The position numbers were made by a program, and so were the translations under genes. Positions 1 through 5,950 of a DNA stretch of 6,630 nt are shown here, piece by piece. The notes under the pieces were generated by a model. The model did no database searches. It was not told the origin of the DNA and saw nothing but the letters and a program-made list of their open reading frames with translations. Source of the DNA: Prevotellaceae bacterium (GTDB lineage Bacteria > Bacteroidota > Bacteroidia > Bacteroidales > UBA932); NCBI GenBank assembly GCA_031273485.1, contig JAISRS010000208.1, positions 1-6,630 of the forward strand. Reading direction: 5' to 3'. Every line of letters starts with the position of its first letter. Position 1 is the first letter of the stretch.

Positions 1-120
1 GGAACCTCTAAAAACTTGATTTTTCAAGGCAGACAAGATTTTTAAACCGGAGTTTACCTTTTGTAAATGAGGATTTAAAAATCGCAGTCGAACGCCGAAA
101 AAGCAGTTTTTAGAGGTTCC
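1..120. mobile_element. 120-bp palindromic MITE-like element
   Basis: The first and last 15 bases are perfect inverted repeats (GGAACCTCTAAAAAC at 1-15 and its complement at 106-120). Inside, GATTTTTAAA (37-46) is the exact complement of 74-83, and TTTAC (53-57) pairs with GTAAA (63-67), so most of the element can fold into one long interrupted hairpin. A small hairpin (CTTGA-TTTT-TCAAG, 15-28) sits in the left arm. There is no coding capacity. This is the structure of a miniature inverted-repeat element moved in trans by a transposase, or of a large REP-like palindrome. The left flank lies outside the window, so a target-site duplication cannot be checked. Confidence 0.7.
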
Positions 121-140
121 ATAGAAATTTTCATAATAGA

Positions 141-173
141 AGATAATAGGGAGATAATAGGGAGATAATAGGA
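141..173. repeat. 11-bp direct tandem repeat, three copies
   Basis: The unit AGATAATAGGG occurs at 141-151 and 152-162, then at 163-173 with the last base changed to A. A partial copy (ATAATAGA) precedes it. The array begins about 20 bp beyond the palindromic element. No function is evident; copy number may vary by slippage. Confidence 0.85.
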
Positions 174-207
174 TCTATGACGACAAGTTAGAGGGTGGAA
201 GGCGTCC

Positions 208-237
208 CCCTAACAGGGTTTAAACCCCCTGTTAGGG
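208..237. repeat. Palindromic repeat, 11-bp arms
   Basis: CCCTAACAGGG (208-218) is complementary to CCCTGTTAGGG (227-237) across an 8-base spacer. Bases 216-227 also form a perfect 12-bp palindrome (GGGTTTAAACCC). Flanking bases GGAAGGCG (197-204) pair with CGCCTTCC (300-307), so this hairpin lies inside a larger fold. The arm sequence recurs in the hairpin at 307-343, which marks it as a dispersed REP-like family rather than a single terminator. Confidence 0.75.
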
Positions 238-306
238 TTTGAAATCCCTGAATTATCCTCCATCCGGCGACATCAAGCCCTTCGGGCTGTCGTTTCCCCC
301 GCCTTC

Positions 307-343
307 CGACCCCTAACAGGGTTCCAAACCCTGTTAGGGGTCG
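307..343. repeat. Strong hairpin, 17-bp perfect stem
   Basis: CGACCCCTAACAGGGTT (307-323) is the exact complement of 327-343, leaving a 3-base loop (CCA). It shares the core CCCTAACAGGG with the palindrome at 208-237. There is no T-run on either side and no gene ends nearby, so it is better read as a repetitive extragenic palindrome than as an intrinsic terminator. Confidence 0.8.
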
Positions 344-403
344 CCTTCGCAGACCCGCCTTGTTGTAAAACAGATCTGCAAGCCGGACGAACCTGCTTTT
401 AGC

Positions 404-422
404 TCGTAGCGTTCCGCTACGA
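404..422. repeat. Short hairpin, 8-bp stem
   Basis: TCGTAGCG (404-411) pairs with CGCTACGA (415-422) across a TTC loop. The same architecture (short GC-rich stem, TTC loop) occurs at about 266-278, where AGCCC pairs with GGGCT, and the latter hairpin recurs at about 669-682 inside the neighbouring element. It is part of the repeat cluster that fills 181-425. Confidence 0.6.
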
Positions 423-487
423 CGAACCAATAGTATCTACACAAATTTTTTCGATAGTATATTGTTGAAAAAGTAGCAATGACTGCG

Positions 488-592
488 CTTGTCGTCATTG
501 CGACGACGCAACCGGAAGCAATCCGGGAATAGACTTATTTTATGCTTTATTTTTCTGGATTGCTTCGGCTTACGCCTACCAATGACGACAAG
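488..592. repeat. Head-to-head inverted repeat (13-bp + 10-bp arms)
   Basis: CTTGTCGTCATTG (488-500) is the exact complement of 580-592, and GAAGCAATCC (515-524) is the exact complement of 557-566; the bases between the paired blocks differ. The two half-elements face each other across an AT-rich 32-base centre. The wording (GTCATTGCG ... GAAGCAATCC) resembles a dispersed intergenic repeat that I recall seeing in several unrelated bacteria; that recognition is from memory only. Confidence 0.7.
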
Positions 593-612
593 ACGAATGA
601 AGAGAACGTAAT

Positions 613-776
613 GGCTAAATCTTATTTTGAGGTGCTATGGATGGAGTTCCCTTCGTTCGGCGTAGCGATAGCCCTTCGGGCTGCTTGGCGACCTTTTCGT
701 TCGGCGCAGCTGTCATTGCTACGGTGCAGCCAGAAATAATAGCACCTCAAAAAGCGCTTCAAAATAAGATTTAGCC
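613..776. repeat. Inverted repeat pair of a 24-bp motif
   Basis: The 24-bp motif starting GGCTAAATCTTATTTTGAGG occupies 613-636. Its complement returns at 741-776, but with one 12-bp block present twice: AGCACCTCAAAA (741-752) followed by AGCGCTTCAAAA (753-764), then the rest of the motif to 776. An exact direct copy of the 24-bp motif lies at 5745-5768, just past the three-gene operon. Confidence 0.8.
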
Positions 777-845
777 GAATTTAAAAAAATGTGTAGATAC
801 TATTGACGCCAAACGGGGGGATCAATCGGGACGATAACCCACAAA

Positions 846-929
846 TTCATCGTTCATCGTTCATCGTTCATAATTCATCGTTCATCGTTCATCGTTCATA
901 ATTCATCGTTCATCGTTCTTAGTTCATAA
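846..929. repeat. 28-bp tandem array made of 7-bp units
   Basis: Twelve consecutive heptamers begin with TTC. Nine or so are TTCATCG or TTCATAA in the order CG-CG-CG-AA, which gives a 28-bp higher-order unit at 846-873, 874-901 and 902-929. The third unit has one diverged heptamer (TTCTTAG, 916-922). Read on the - strand the unit is CGATGAA/TTATGAA. No gene starts within it; it lies about 300 bp upstream of the first operon gene. Confidence 0.9.
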
Positions 930-986
930 TTTTCAAACGGAACTATTTAACACACGAGGAGAAAAAATGCTTTTATAGCGAAAAAT

Positions 987-1094
987 ATGAACACATATAT
1001 AGTAACTGACAACAACAGTATTTACAAACAACAATACGGCGTTTTTGACGCCCTGGTCGTGTTAATGAATATTAAAAGCACAATCCCGTCTTGA
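987..1094 (+). CDS. Possible 35-aa small ORF in the operon leader
   Basis: ATG at 987 opens 35 codons ending in TGA at 1092-1094; the product begins MNTYIVTDNNSIYKQQYGV and has a mildly hydrophobic centre (VFDALVVLM). It lies between the tandem array and the -7 element of the downstream operon. I do not recognise it. No good ribosome binding site precedes it, and a frame this short occurs often by chance. It could be a leader peptide, a gene remnant or nothing; the call is weak. Confidence 0.15.
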   Translation: MNTYIVTDNNSIYKQQYGVFDALVVLMNIKSTIPS

Positions 1095-1104
1095 TAATTT
1101 AGGC

Positions 1105-1112
1105 TACCTTTG
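1105..1112 (+). promoter_or_regulatory. Candidate -7 promoter element (TACCTTTG)
   Basis: TACCTTTG matches the Bacteroidota sigma-ABfr -7 consensus TAnnTTTG exactly. Transcription would begin near 1119, giving a leader of about 115 nt before the oxidoreductase start at 1233. A -33 TTTG at the usual distance (about 19-21 bp upstream) is not seen; the nearest TTG (1091-1093) is too close, so the promoter is only half supported. An AT-rich 8-bp hairpin (1186-1193 with 1199-1206) lies in the leader. Confidence 0.45.
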
Positions 1113-1232
1113 AGCAACAAAATGGCTGATATAAATTAATGAGAATTTTAAAATTATGTCAGGAAAATGGGGTTGTAAAATTGTGAATTATAATTTATTT
1201 ATAATTTAAAGTAATATTCGGATAGGTTATCT

Positions 1233-2723
1233 ATGAAATATGATATATTGATAATAGGCAGTGGATTAGGCGGTTTAGTCAGTGGGGCGATATTGAGCAA
1301 AAACGGCTTTAATGTGTGCGTATTGGAAAAAGGTCCAAAACCGGGAGGATGTTTGCAATCGTACATTAAGGATGGAGGATTGTTCGAAACCGGAGTACAT
1401 TACATCGGAAGCATGTCGCAGGGGCAAACCCTCTACAAAATACTGGATTATCTCGGAATCATTCCCGAATTATCGCTGAAACAACTCGATGTAAACGGGT
1501 TTGACCGTATAAGATTCAAAGGAGATTCAACCGAATACAAATATGCGCAAGGATACGATAATTTTATTGATACACTAAGCAGTCGATTTCCCGAAGAACA
1601 TAAAAATATAGAGGAATATTGCCGGATATTAAAAAATGTGTGCGACAAATTCCCTCTATATAAACTGTATAACGGTAATTTTGTGGATAAACTCGACGTC
1701 ATAGAATTGGATACCTACACCGAAATCGCTAAAATTACCCGCAATGAAAAATTGCGTAATGTGCTCGCCGCAACAAATCCTCTTTACGACGGGATAAAAC
1801 ACCGTACTCCATTCTATATCCATGCTTTAATTATGAACAGCTATATCGAAAGCGCATGGAGATTCAACAATGGAGGAAACGAACTTGTGAACGCTCTGAT
1901 AAACGTAATAAAACAAGCCGGAGGAACGACGCTAACATCCAAAAATGTTACAAAACTCGTTGAAGAAGGCGGCAAAATCGCCAAAATATACACCGAAGAC
2001 GGGGACGTTTTCGAGGCAAACAATGTTATATCGGCAATTCATCCCTCGCAGACGGTCAATCTGGTGGAAACAAAAATGTTCCGTCCTGTTTTTCGTCGCC
2101 GTTTTGCGGAATTTAAACAAACCGTATCTCCCTTTGTAGTAAATGCGGTTCTAAAAAAACCGTTATATACCGAAAACAGTAATTATTACTGCTATTCAAC
2201 CGACAATGTCTGGGATTACCATAATGCCAAAGACGCCTGGCCCGGAGTTGTAAGTATCTTCCCAACGTTGGAACATCAGGGATATTATTCCGTCAGTGTG
2301 CTTTCCAACTATGCTTACGAATATCTCGACAAATGGCATAATTCTTACAGCACATACTACAAAAAAAGCTGTCGCGGCGAGGATTACGAAGATTTAAAAG
2401 CTCAACTGTCGGATAAAATTATTGATAGTGTATCGGAAATTTTTCCGGAAATAAAAAACAACGTATCAATACATTCAATGACGGGCTTAACGTATCGCGA
2501 CCACATCGGCGCAATTAACGGATCTTTCTATGGCATCAGTAAAGACCATAATGACCCGTTAAAAACATTTATTCTGCCACAAACTAAAATCCCGAATCTC
2601 TTTTTTACGGGACAAAACCTGAATGTGCACGGGGTATATGGAGTTACTATAACTTCTTTAATTACATGTTCTTATTTTATCGGCATAAATAACTTACTTT
2701 ATGACATCCAGCGAGAAAGATAA
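1233..2723 (+). CDS. CrtI/retinol-saturase-like FAD-dependent oxidoreductase
   Basis: A 496-aa flavoprotein of the phytoene desaturase / all-trans-retinol 13,14-reductase superfamily, complete by family length. Seen: an N-terminal Rossmann dinucleotide site GSGLGG (residues 9-14) in a beta-alpha-beta unit ending in the ribose-binding acidic residue E32, followed by PGGC (37-40), which is typical of the superfamily. Near the C-terminus, GLTYRDHIGAINGSFYG (418-434) and NLFFTGQN...HGVYG (455-470) form the second FAD-contact region. The family saturates, desaturates or isomerises C=C bonds in polyenes or long lipids; the substrate cannot be read from sequence. No phytoene synthase is nearby, so a carotenoid role is unsupported. 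It is the first gene of the operon and overlaps the next by 23 bp. The ATG at 1233 is chosen because the FAD motif begins at residue 5; no Shine-Dalgarno is visible. The family is secure, the reaction is not. Confidence 0.9.
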   Translation: MKYDILIIGSGLGGLVSGAILSKNGFNVCVLEKGPKPGGCLQSYIKDGGLFETGVHYIGSMSQGQTLYKILDYLGIIPELSLKQLDVNGFDRIRFKGDSTEYKYAQGYDNFIDTLSSRFPEEHKNIEEYCRILKNVCDKFPLYKLYNGNFVDKLDVIELDTYTEIAKITRNEKLRNVLAATNPLYDGIKHRTPFYIHALIMNSYIESAWRFNNGGNELVNALINVIKQAGGTTLTSKNVTKLVEEGGKIAKIYTEDGDVFEANNVISAIHPSQTVNLVETKMFRPVFRRRFAEFKQTVSPFVVNAVLKKPLYTENSNYYCYSTDNVWDYHNAKDAWPGVVSIFPTLEHQGYYSVSVLSNYAYEYLDKWHNSYSTYYKKSCRGEDYEDLKAQLSDKIIDSVSEIFPEIKNNVSIHSMTGLTYRDHIGAINGSFYGISKDHNDPLKTFILPQTKIPNLFFTGQNLNVHGVYGVTITSLITCSYFIGINNLLYDIQRER

Positions 2724-4362
2724 AAAGAAAAAGAAAAAAAGACGAATACTGAAATGGTCTTTGTTAGTTGTGTTTGTAGCAATTACGGCATTTACGCTGT
2801 ATTGCGTCCTGTTTCGCCCTACTTTGCCGCAAAACCGGAATATTGTTCCCGTTCAACGGATTGATATTGATAAGGATTTCTATAAAGCCGACAATTCATG
2901 GCTACTTAAAAATCAGCACGGTTTATGGGAAATGTACGTAGAAGGCGAGGCTCTTGAGAGAGGCAACAAAATAGGCGTCCTGTCGCAGGAATTGATAGCG
3001 AAACAGGAAAAAATATTTGTGGAACAAATCGAAAAATTATTACATTCAAAACTCCTTGCCCGTTTTCTCCGTCTTGGAATTGGGATATATAACAGAAATC
3101 TCGGAGAATATATTCCCGAAGAAAATAAAGAGGAAATTTACGCCATATCTCAATATGCTTCACCGGATTATAAATGGATAGGAAACAACTATCAGCGCAT
3201 AATGAACTATCACGCGGCGCATGACATCGGACACGCCGTTCAGCTTATGGGATTTGTGGGTTGCTCCACTCTTGGCGTCTGGGACGAAAAAACTCCGGAC
3301 GGTAATTTATTGATCGGACGGAATTTCGATTTTTACCTGGGCGATAAGTTTGCGGAAGACAAAATACTCCTCTTTGTGAATCCCGCAAAGGGACACAAAC
3401 ATGTGTTCGTTACCTGGGGAGGAATGATTGGCGTGGTATCCGGCATGAATGAACAGGGACTGACAATTGTTATAAATGCAGCGCCTTCAAGTATTCCTTT
3501 TTCTTCGGCAACGCCCGTTTCCATACTTGCACGGGAAATATTGCAGTATGCCGGAAACATTGATGAAGCCGTGGCTATTGCCAACAAAAGAAAAATATTT
3601 GTGTCGGAGCAATTTATTATCGGTTCGGCTAAAGAAAATAAGATGGTCGCTATTGAAAAATCAAAGGATAAACAGAGAGTATATACTTCATCTACAAATT
3701 ATTTGACTTGCACAAATCATTTTCAAAATAAAGATTTTCTACAGGAATTGGAAAGTAAAAGAACGGCTTCGGGATACAGAATGAACAGGATGCTGGAACT
3801 GTTGGACAGTACAAAAACGTTCTCGCCTCAAAAAATGGTCGATTTTTTAAGAGATAAAAAAGGACTTGACGGTAAAGATATTGGCTTGGGTAACGAAAAA
3901 AGTATTGACCAACTGATTGCTCATCACAGTATAGTGTTTCATCCGGCGTCCAAAACTCTGTGGATATCAACACGTCCCTATCAGGAAGGCGCTTTTTTAG
4001 CCTATAATCTCGACAGTGTGTTCAACAATGCCGCTAATCCGCCGCAAAAGGGGTTTGCGATGGCAAAACATATTATAAACCCCGATTCCGATTTTCTTAA
4101 AAACCGTTTTGACGCTTACGGTTTCTATAAACGAAGTGTGAGCATCCCTGTTAAACTGTTTAAAAGGGACATCAGCATATTGCTTAAATCGAATCCCGAA
4201 AATTATCATACGTATGAGTATCTGGGCGATTATTATGTGTATAAGAAGGATCCGACTAAAGCGCACGAATTTTATGAGATGGCTCTGAAAAAGGAAATCC
4301 CGAACATAAAACAGCGTGTGGAAATCACAAAAAAGTTAAACGGAATAAAAGTAAAAGATTGA
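2701..4362 (+). CDS. Membrane-anchored C45-like Ntn acyltransferase/hydrolase with TPR-like tail
   Basis: A 553-aa protein. Seen: a Lys/Arg-rich N-terminus (residues 6-18) before one hydrophobic segment (about 17-38), which predicts an inner-membrane anchor with the enzyme on the periplasmic side. VGCST places the likely nucleophile at C188, followed by GRNFDF (206-211), the R-x-x-D signature seen in choloylglycine hydrolase and penicillin acyltransferase relatives, and TNH (338-340) with N339 as the probable oxyanion-hole Asn. In this family (peptidase C45; Ntn-hydrolase fold) the chain cleaves itself before the Cys, which then performs acyl transfer or amide hydrolysis. If so here, a 187-residue anchored prosegment would be separated from the catalytic part. 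Residues about 503-536 resemble one TPR-type helix pair, unusual for the family. The start at 2701 lies inside the previous gene's end, and the basic/hydrophobic N-terminus supports it. The substrate is unknown. Confidence 0.85.
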   Translation: MTSSEKDKKKKKKRRILKWSLLVVFVAITAFTLYCVLFRPTLPQNRNIVPVQRIDIDKDFYKADNSWLLKNQHGLWEMYVEGEALERGNKIGVLSQELIAKQEKIFVEQIEKLLHSKLLARFLRLGIGIYNRNLGEYIPEENKEEIYAISQYASPDYKWIGNNYQRIMNYHAAHDIGHAVQLMGFVGCSTLGVWDEKTPDGNLLIGRNFDFYLGDKFAEDKILLFVNPAKGHKHVFVTWGGMIGVVSGMNEQGLTIVINAAPSSIPFSSATPVSILAREILQYAGNIDEAVAIANKRKIFVSEQFIIGSAKENKMVAIEKSKDKQRVYTSSTNYLTCTNHFQNKDFLQELESKRTASGYRMNRMLELLDSTKTFSPQKMVDFLRDKKGLDGKDIGLGNEKSIDQLIAHHSIVFHPASKTLWISTRPYQEGAFLAYNLDSVFNNAANPPQKGFAMAKHIINPDSDFLKNRFDAYGFYKRSVSIPVKLFKRDISILLKSNPENYHTYEYLGDYYVYKKDPTKAHEFYEMALKKEIPNIKQRVEITKKLNGIKVKD

Positions 4363-5687
4363 ATACTACATTTAATGCGCCTTTGAACGGGTACCCAAAT
4401 CTGAATTTCAGGGATAAGACTGAAATTGCCGAATATCAGAATAAAAAACTTGCGGAATTGTTGCAGTATCTGCAAAGCAATTCGGCGTTTTATCAAAATT
4501 TATTCAAAGTCAATAATGTCAACATAAATAAGTTGAAAACCATGAGCGATCTGAAATATATTCCTCCTTCAACAAAACGGGATATACAGCTGCATAACAG
4601 GGATTTTTTATGTATCGGCAGCGACAAAATAGTAGAATATACTTCTACTTCGGGAACCTTAGGGTCGCCGGTTGTTATTGCTTTGTCGGAAAACGATTTG
4701 CAGCGACTTGCATATAACGAATATCTCTCTTTCTCAAAAATGAATCTCACAAAAAACGATGTTATCCAGCTGGCGCTGACTTTGGATAAACAGTTTATGG
4801 CAGGAATGGCTTATTATCAGGGTTCCCGCATATTAAACTCCGCCGTGATAAGGACAGGACCGGGAGTGCCGTCGATGCAGTGGGATACTGTTTTCAGGAT
4901 GAATACCACCGCTATCGTAGCCGTGCCTTCGTTTATTGTTAAATTGATTGAATATGCCGAAAATAATGATATCGACTTTCAAAAATCGCCCGTGAAACGG
5001 ATTCTGTGTATAGGAGAAAATATTCGTAATGCCGATATGAGCCTGAATCTGATAGGTCAACGAATTAAAAACAAATGGAATGTGGATTTATATTCAACTT
5101 ACGCATCAACCGAAATGCAGACGGCTTTTACCGAATGTTGCAAGGGACTGGGTGGTCACCAACATTGCGAACTCCTTATTGCCGAAGTGCTGGACGATTG
5201 CGGAAACAGTGTGGCGGAAGGTGAAACGGGCGAATTGGTTATAACTATGCTCGATGTTGAAGCTATGCCGCTTTTGCGCTATCGCACAGGCGATTTATGC
5301 TACATGATGTACGACCCTTGCCCCTGCGGAAGAACAAGTCCGCGGATTTCACCCATAATAGGACGAAAAAGTCACATGATCAAACTGAAAGGCACAACGC
5401 TGTATCCTCCGATGATATTCGAAATACTGAATGTCCGCGAAGAAATAGAAGATTATGTAGTAGAAGTTTCGTCCAACGATCTGGATACCGATAACCTCAC
5501 AATCTATATAACGCTGAGAAAAAATGTCAATGCCGATATTAAAACAATAGAATCGTATCTTCATGCAAGCCTGCGGGTTCGCCCCGAAGTGAAAAACATC
5601 GACGCGGAAACTCTTAAACGCCTCCAAACAACCGAAGCCTCCCGCAAAATCACAAAATTCCTGGATACACGAAGGTCACGAATTTAA
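4359..5687 (+). CDS. PaaK-family adenylate-forming acyl/aryl ligase
   Basis: A 442-aa protein of the phenylacetate-CoA ligase (PaaK) branch of the ANL superfamily, near the family's usual length. Seen in order: the ATP phosphate-binding loop TSTSGTLGSP (residues 95-104), YSTYASTEMQ with E252 (A5 motif), LRYRTGDLC with D312 (A7), the Cys pair in DPCPCGRTSPR (319-329) common in this branch, GRKSHMIKLKG (335-345; A8 hinge) and a C-terminal SRKITKF (428-434) that probably supplies the catalytic lysine. The enzyme would activate an aromatic or other carboxylic acid with ATP and load it on CoA or a carrier protein. The start is a TTG that overlaps the previous gene's TGA (TTGA, 4 bp); the first in-frame ATG, near residue 62, would remove the family's N-terminal helices. 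The A8 hinge has KSH where relatives usually have an Asp-containing SDD-like stretch. The substrate cannot be assigned. Confidence 0.88.
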   Translation: MNTTFNAPLNGYPNLNFRDKTEIAEYQNKKLAELLQYLQSNSAFYQNLFKVNNVNINKLKTMSDLKYIPPSTKRDIQLHNRDFLCIGSDKIVEYTSTSGTLGSPVVIALSENDLQRLAYNEYLSFSKMNLTKNDVIQLALTLDKQFMAGMAYYQGSRILNSAVIRTGPGVPSMQWDTVFRMNTTAIVAVPSFIVKLIEYAENNDIDFQKSPVKRILCIGENIRNADMSLNLIGQRIKNKWNVDLYSTYASTEMQTAFTECCKGLGGHQHCELLIAEVLDDCGNSVAEGETGELVITMLDVEAMPLLRYRTGDLCYMMYDPCPCGRTSPRISPIIGRKSHMIKLKGTTLYPPMIFEILNVREEIEDYVVEVSSNDLDTDNLTIYITLRKNVNADIKTIESYLHASLRVRPEVKNIDAETLKRLQTTEASRKITKFLDTRRSRI

Positions 5688-5768
5688 AAGATTCGCTGAC
5701 GTTCGTGAAAGATTCTTGAGATTCTCCGACATCAGCGGAAGTTTGGCTAAATCTTATTTTGAGGTGCT
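5688..5768. repeat. Repeat-derived operon 3' flank with third copy of the 24-bp motif
   Basis: Right after the ligase stop, AGATTC recurs three times (5689-5694, 5710-5715, 5720-5725), and CACGAA (5677-5682, inside the gene end) pairs with TTCGTG (5702-5707). Bases 5745-5768 are identical to 613-636. No stem followed by a T-run is visible, so no intrinsic terminator can be assigned to the operon. Confidence 0.65.
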
Positions 5769-5769
5769 T

Positions 5770-5849
5770 CTCGCTTGTGCGGGTTTGTAACCCGTGCCAC
5801 GACATCCGTTTCCTGCTGTTCCACGCACGGATTGCAAATCCGCGCGAGC
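5770..5849. repeat. REP-like double hairpin, copy 1
   Basis: The left part contains CGGGTT-TGT-AACCCG (about 5780-5794) and the right part CGGATT-GCA-AATCCG (about 5828-5842), each a 6-bp hairpin with a 3-base loop. The two are also complementary to one another as part of a longer outer inverted repeat that ends in the GCGCGAGC side at 5842-5849. The left end differs from copy 2 (CTTGTGCGGG instead of CTCGCGCGGG). This is the head-to-head geometry of REP/BIME elements. Confidence 0.8.
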
Positions 5850-5867
5850 GGTGTGGTTTATTTTTTT

Positions 5868-5947
5868 CTCGCTCGCGCGGGTTTGTAACCCGTGCCACGA
5901 CATCCGTTTCCTGCTGTTCCACGCACGGATTGCAAATCCGCGCGAGC
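5868..5947. repeat. REP-like double hairpin, copy 2
   Basis: This is a near-identical copy of 5770-5849 at an exact 98-bp offset. Its outer arms GCTCGCGCGGGTTTG... (from 5871) and ...CAAATCCGCGCGAGC (to 5947) match in 22 of 25 positions. The similarity to copy 1 continues a few bases further (GCAGTGTAGG versus GCGGTGTGGT). The 18-bp stretch between copies is T-rich. Intergenic, no coding sense. Confidence 0.8.
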
Positions 5948-5950
5948 AGT

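Larger units (their letters stand above)
428..805. mobile_element. 378-bp non-coding element with 16-bp TIRs
   Basis: CAATAGTATCTACACA (428-443) is the exact complement of 790-805, and both ends continue inward into T- or A-rich tracts. Between them lie two further nested inverted repeats (488-592 and 613-776) and a short direct repeat TCGTTCGGCG (653-662 and 697-706). The only sizeable reading frame inside (542-739) is made of these repeats and shows no protein character. The layout suggests a non-autonomous element, or a composite formed by insertion of one repeat type into another. No transposase is present. Confidence 0.6.

Noticed and set aside
307..343. Intrinsic terminator
   Set aside because: The stem is strong but no T-run follows on either strand and no gene ends nearby.
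188..430. 80-codon open frame on the - strand
   Set aside because: It is read straight through the palindromes at 208-237, 307-343 and 404-422; the residues reflect hairpin sequence and show no protein domain or start signal.
542..739. 65-codon open frame on the + strand
   Set aside because: It lies inside the TIR-bounded element and spans its nested repeats; part of it (GGCTAAATCTTATTTTGAGG) recurs as non-coding DNA at 5745.
1233..2723. Carotenoid desaturase (crtI) assignment
   Set aside because: The fold matches, but no phytoene synthase or other carotenoid gene is near and the family includes retinol saturases and other polyene enzymes.
1448..5627. Antisense open frames within the three operon genes
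   Set aside because: All lie opposite well-supported coding sequence, have no recognisable motifs and no promoter or ribosome binding site.
5770..5947. CRISPR array
   Set aside because: Only two units, about 80 bp each with an 18-bp T-rich gap, internally double-hairpin; repeat and spacer sizes are wrong and no cas gene is present.
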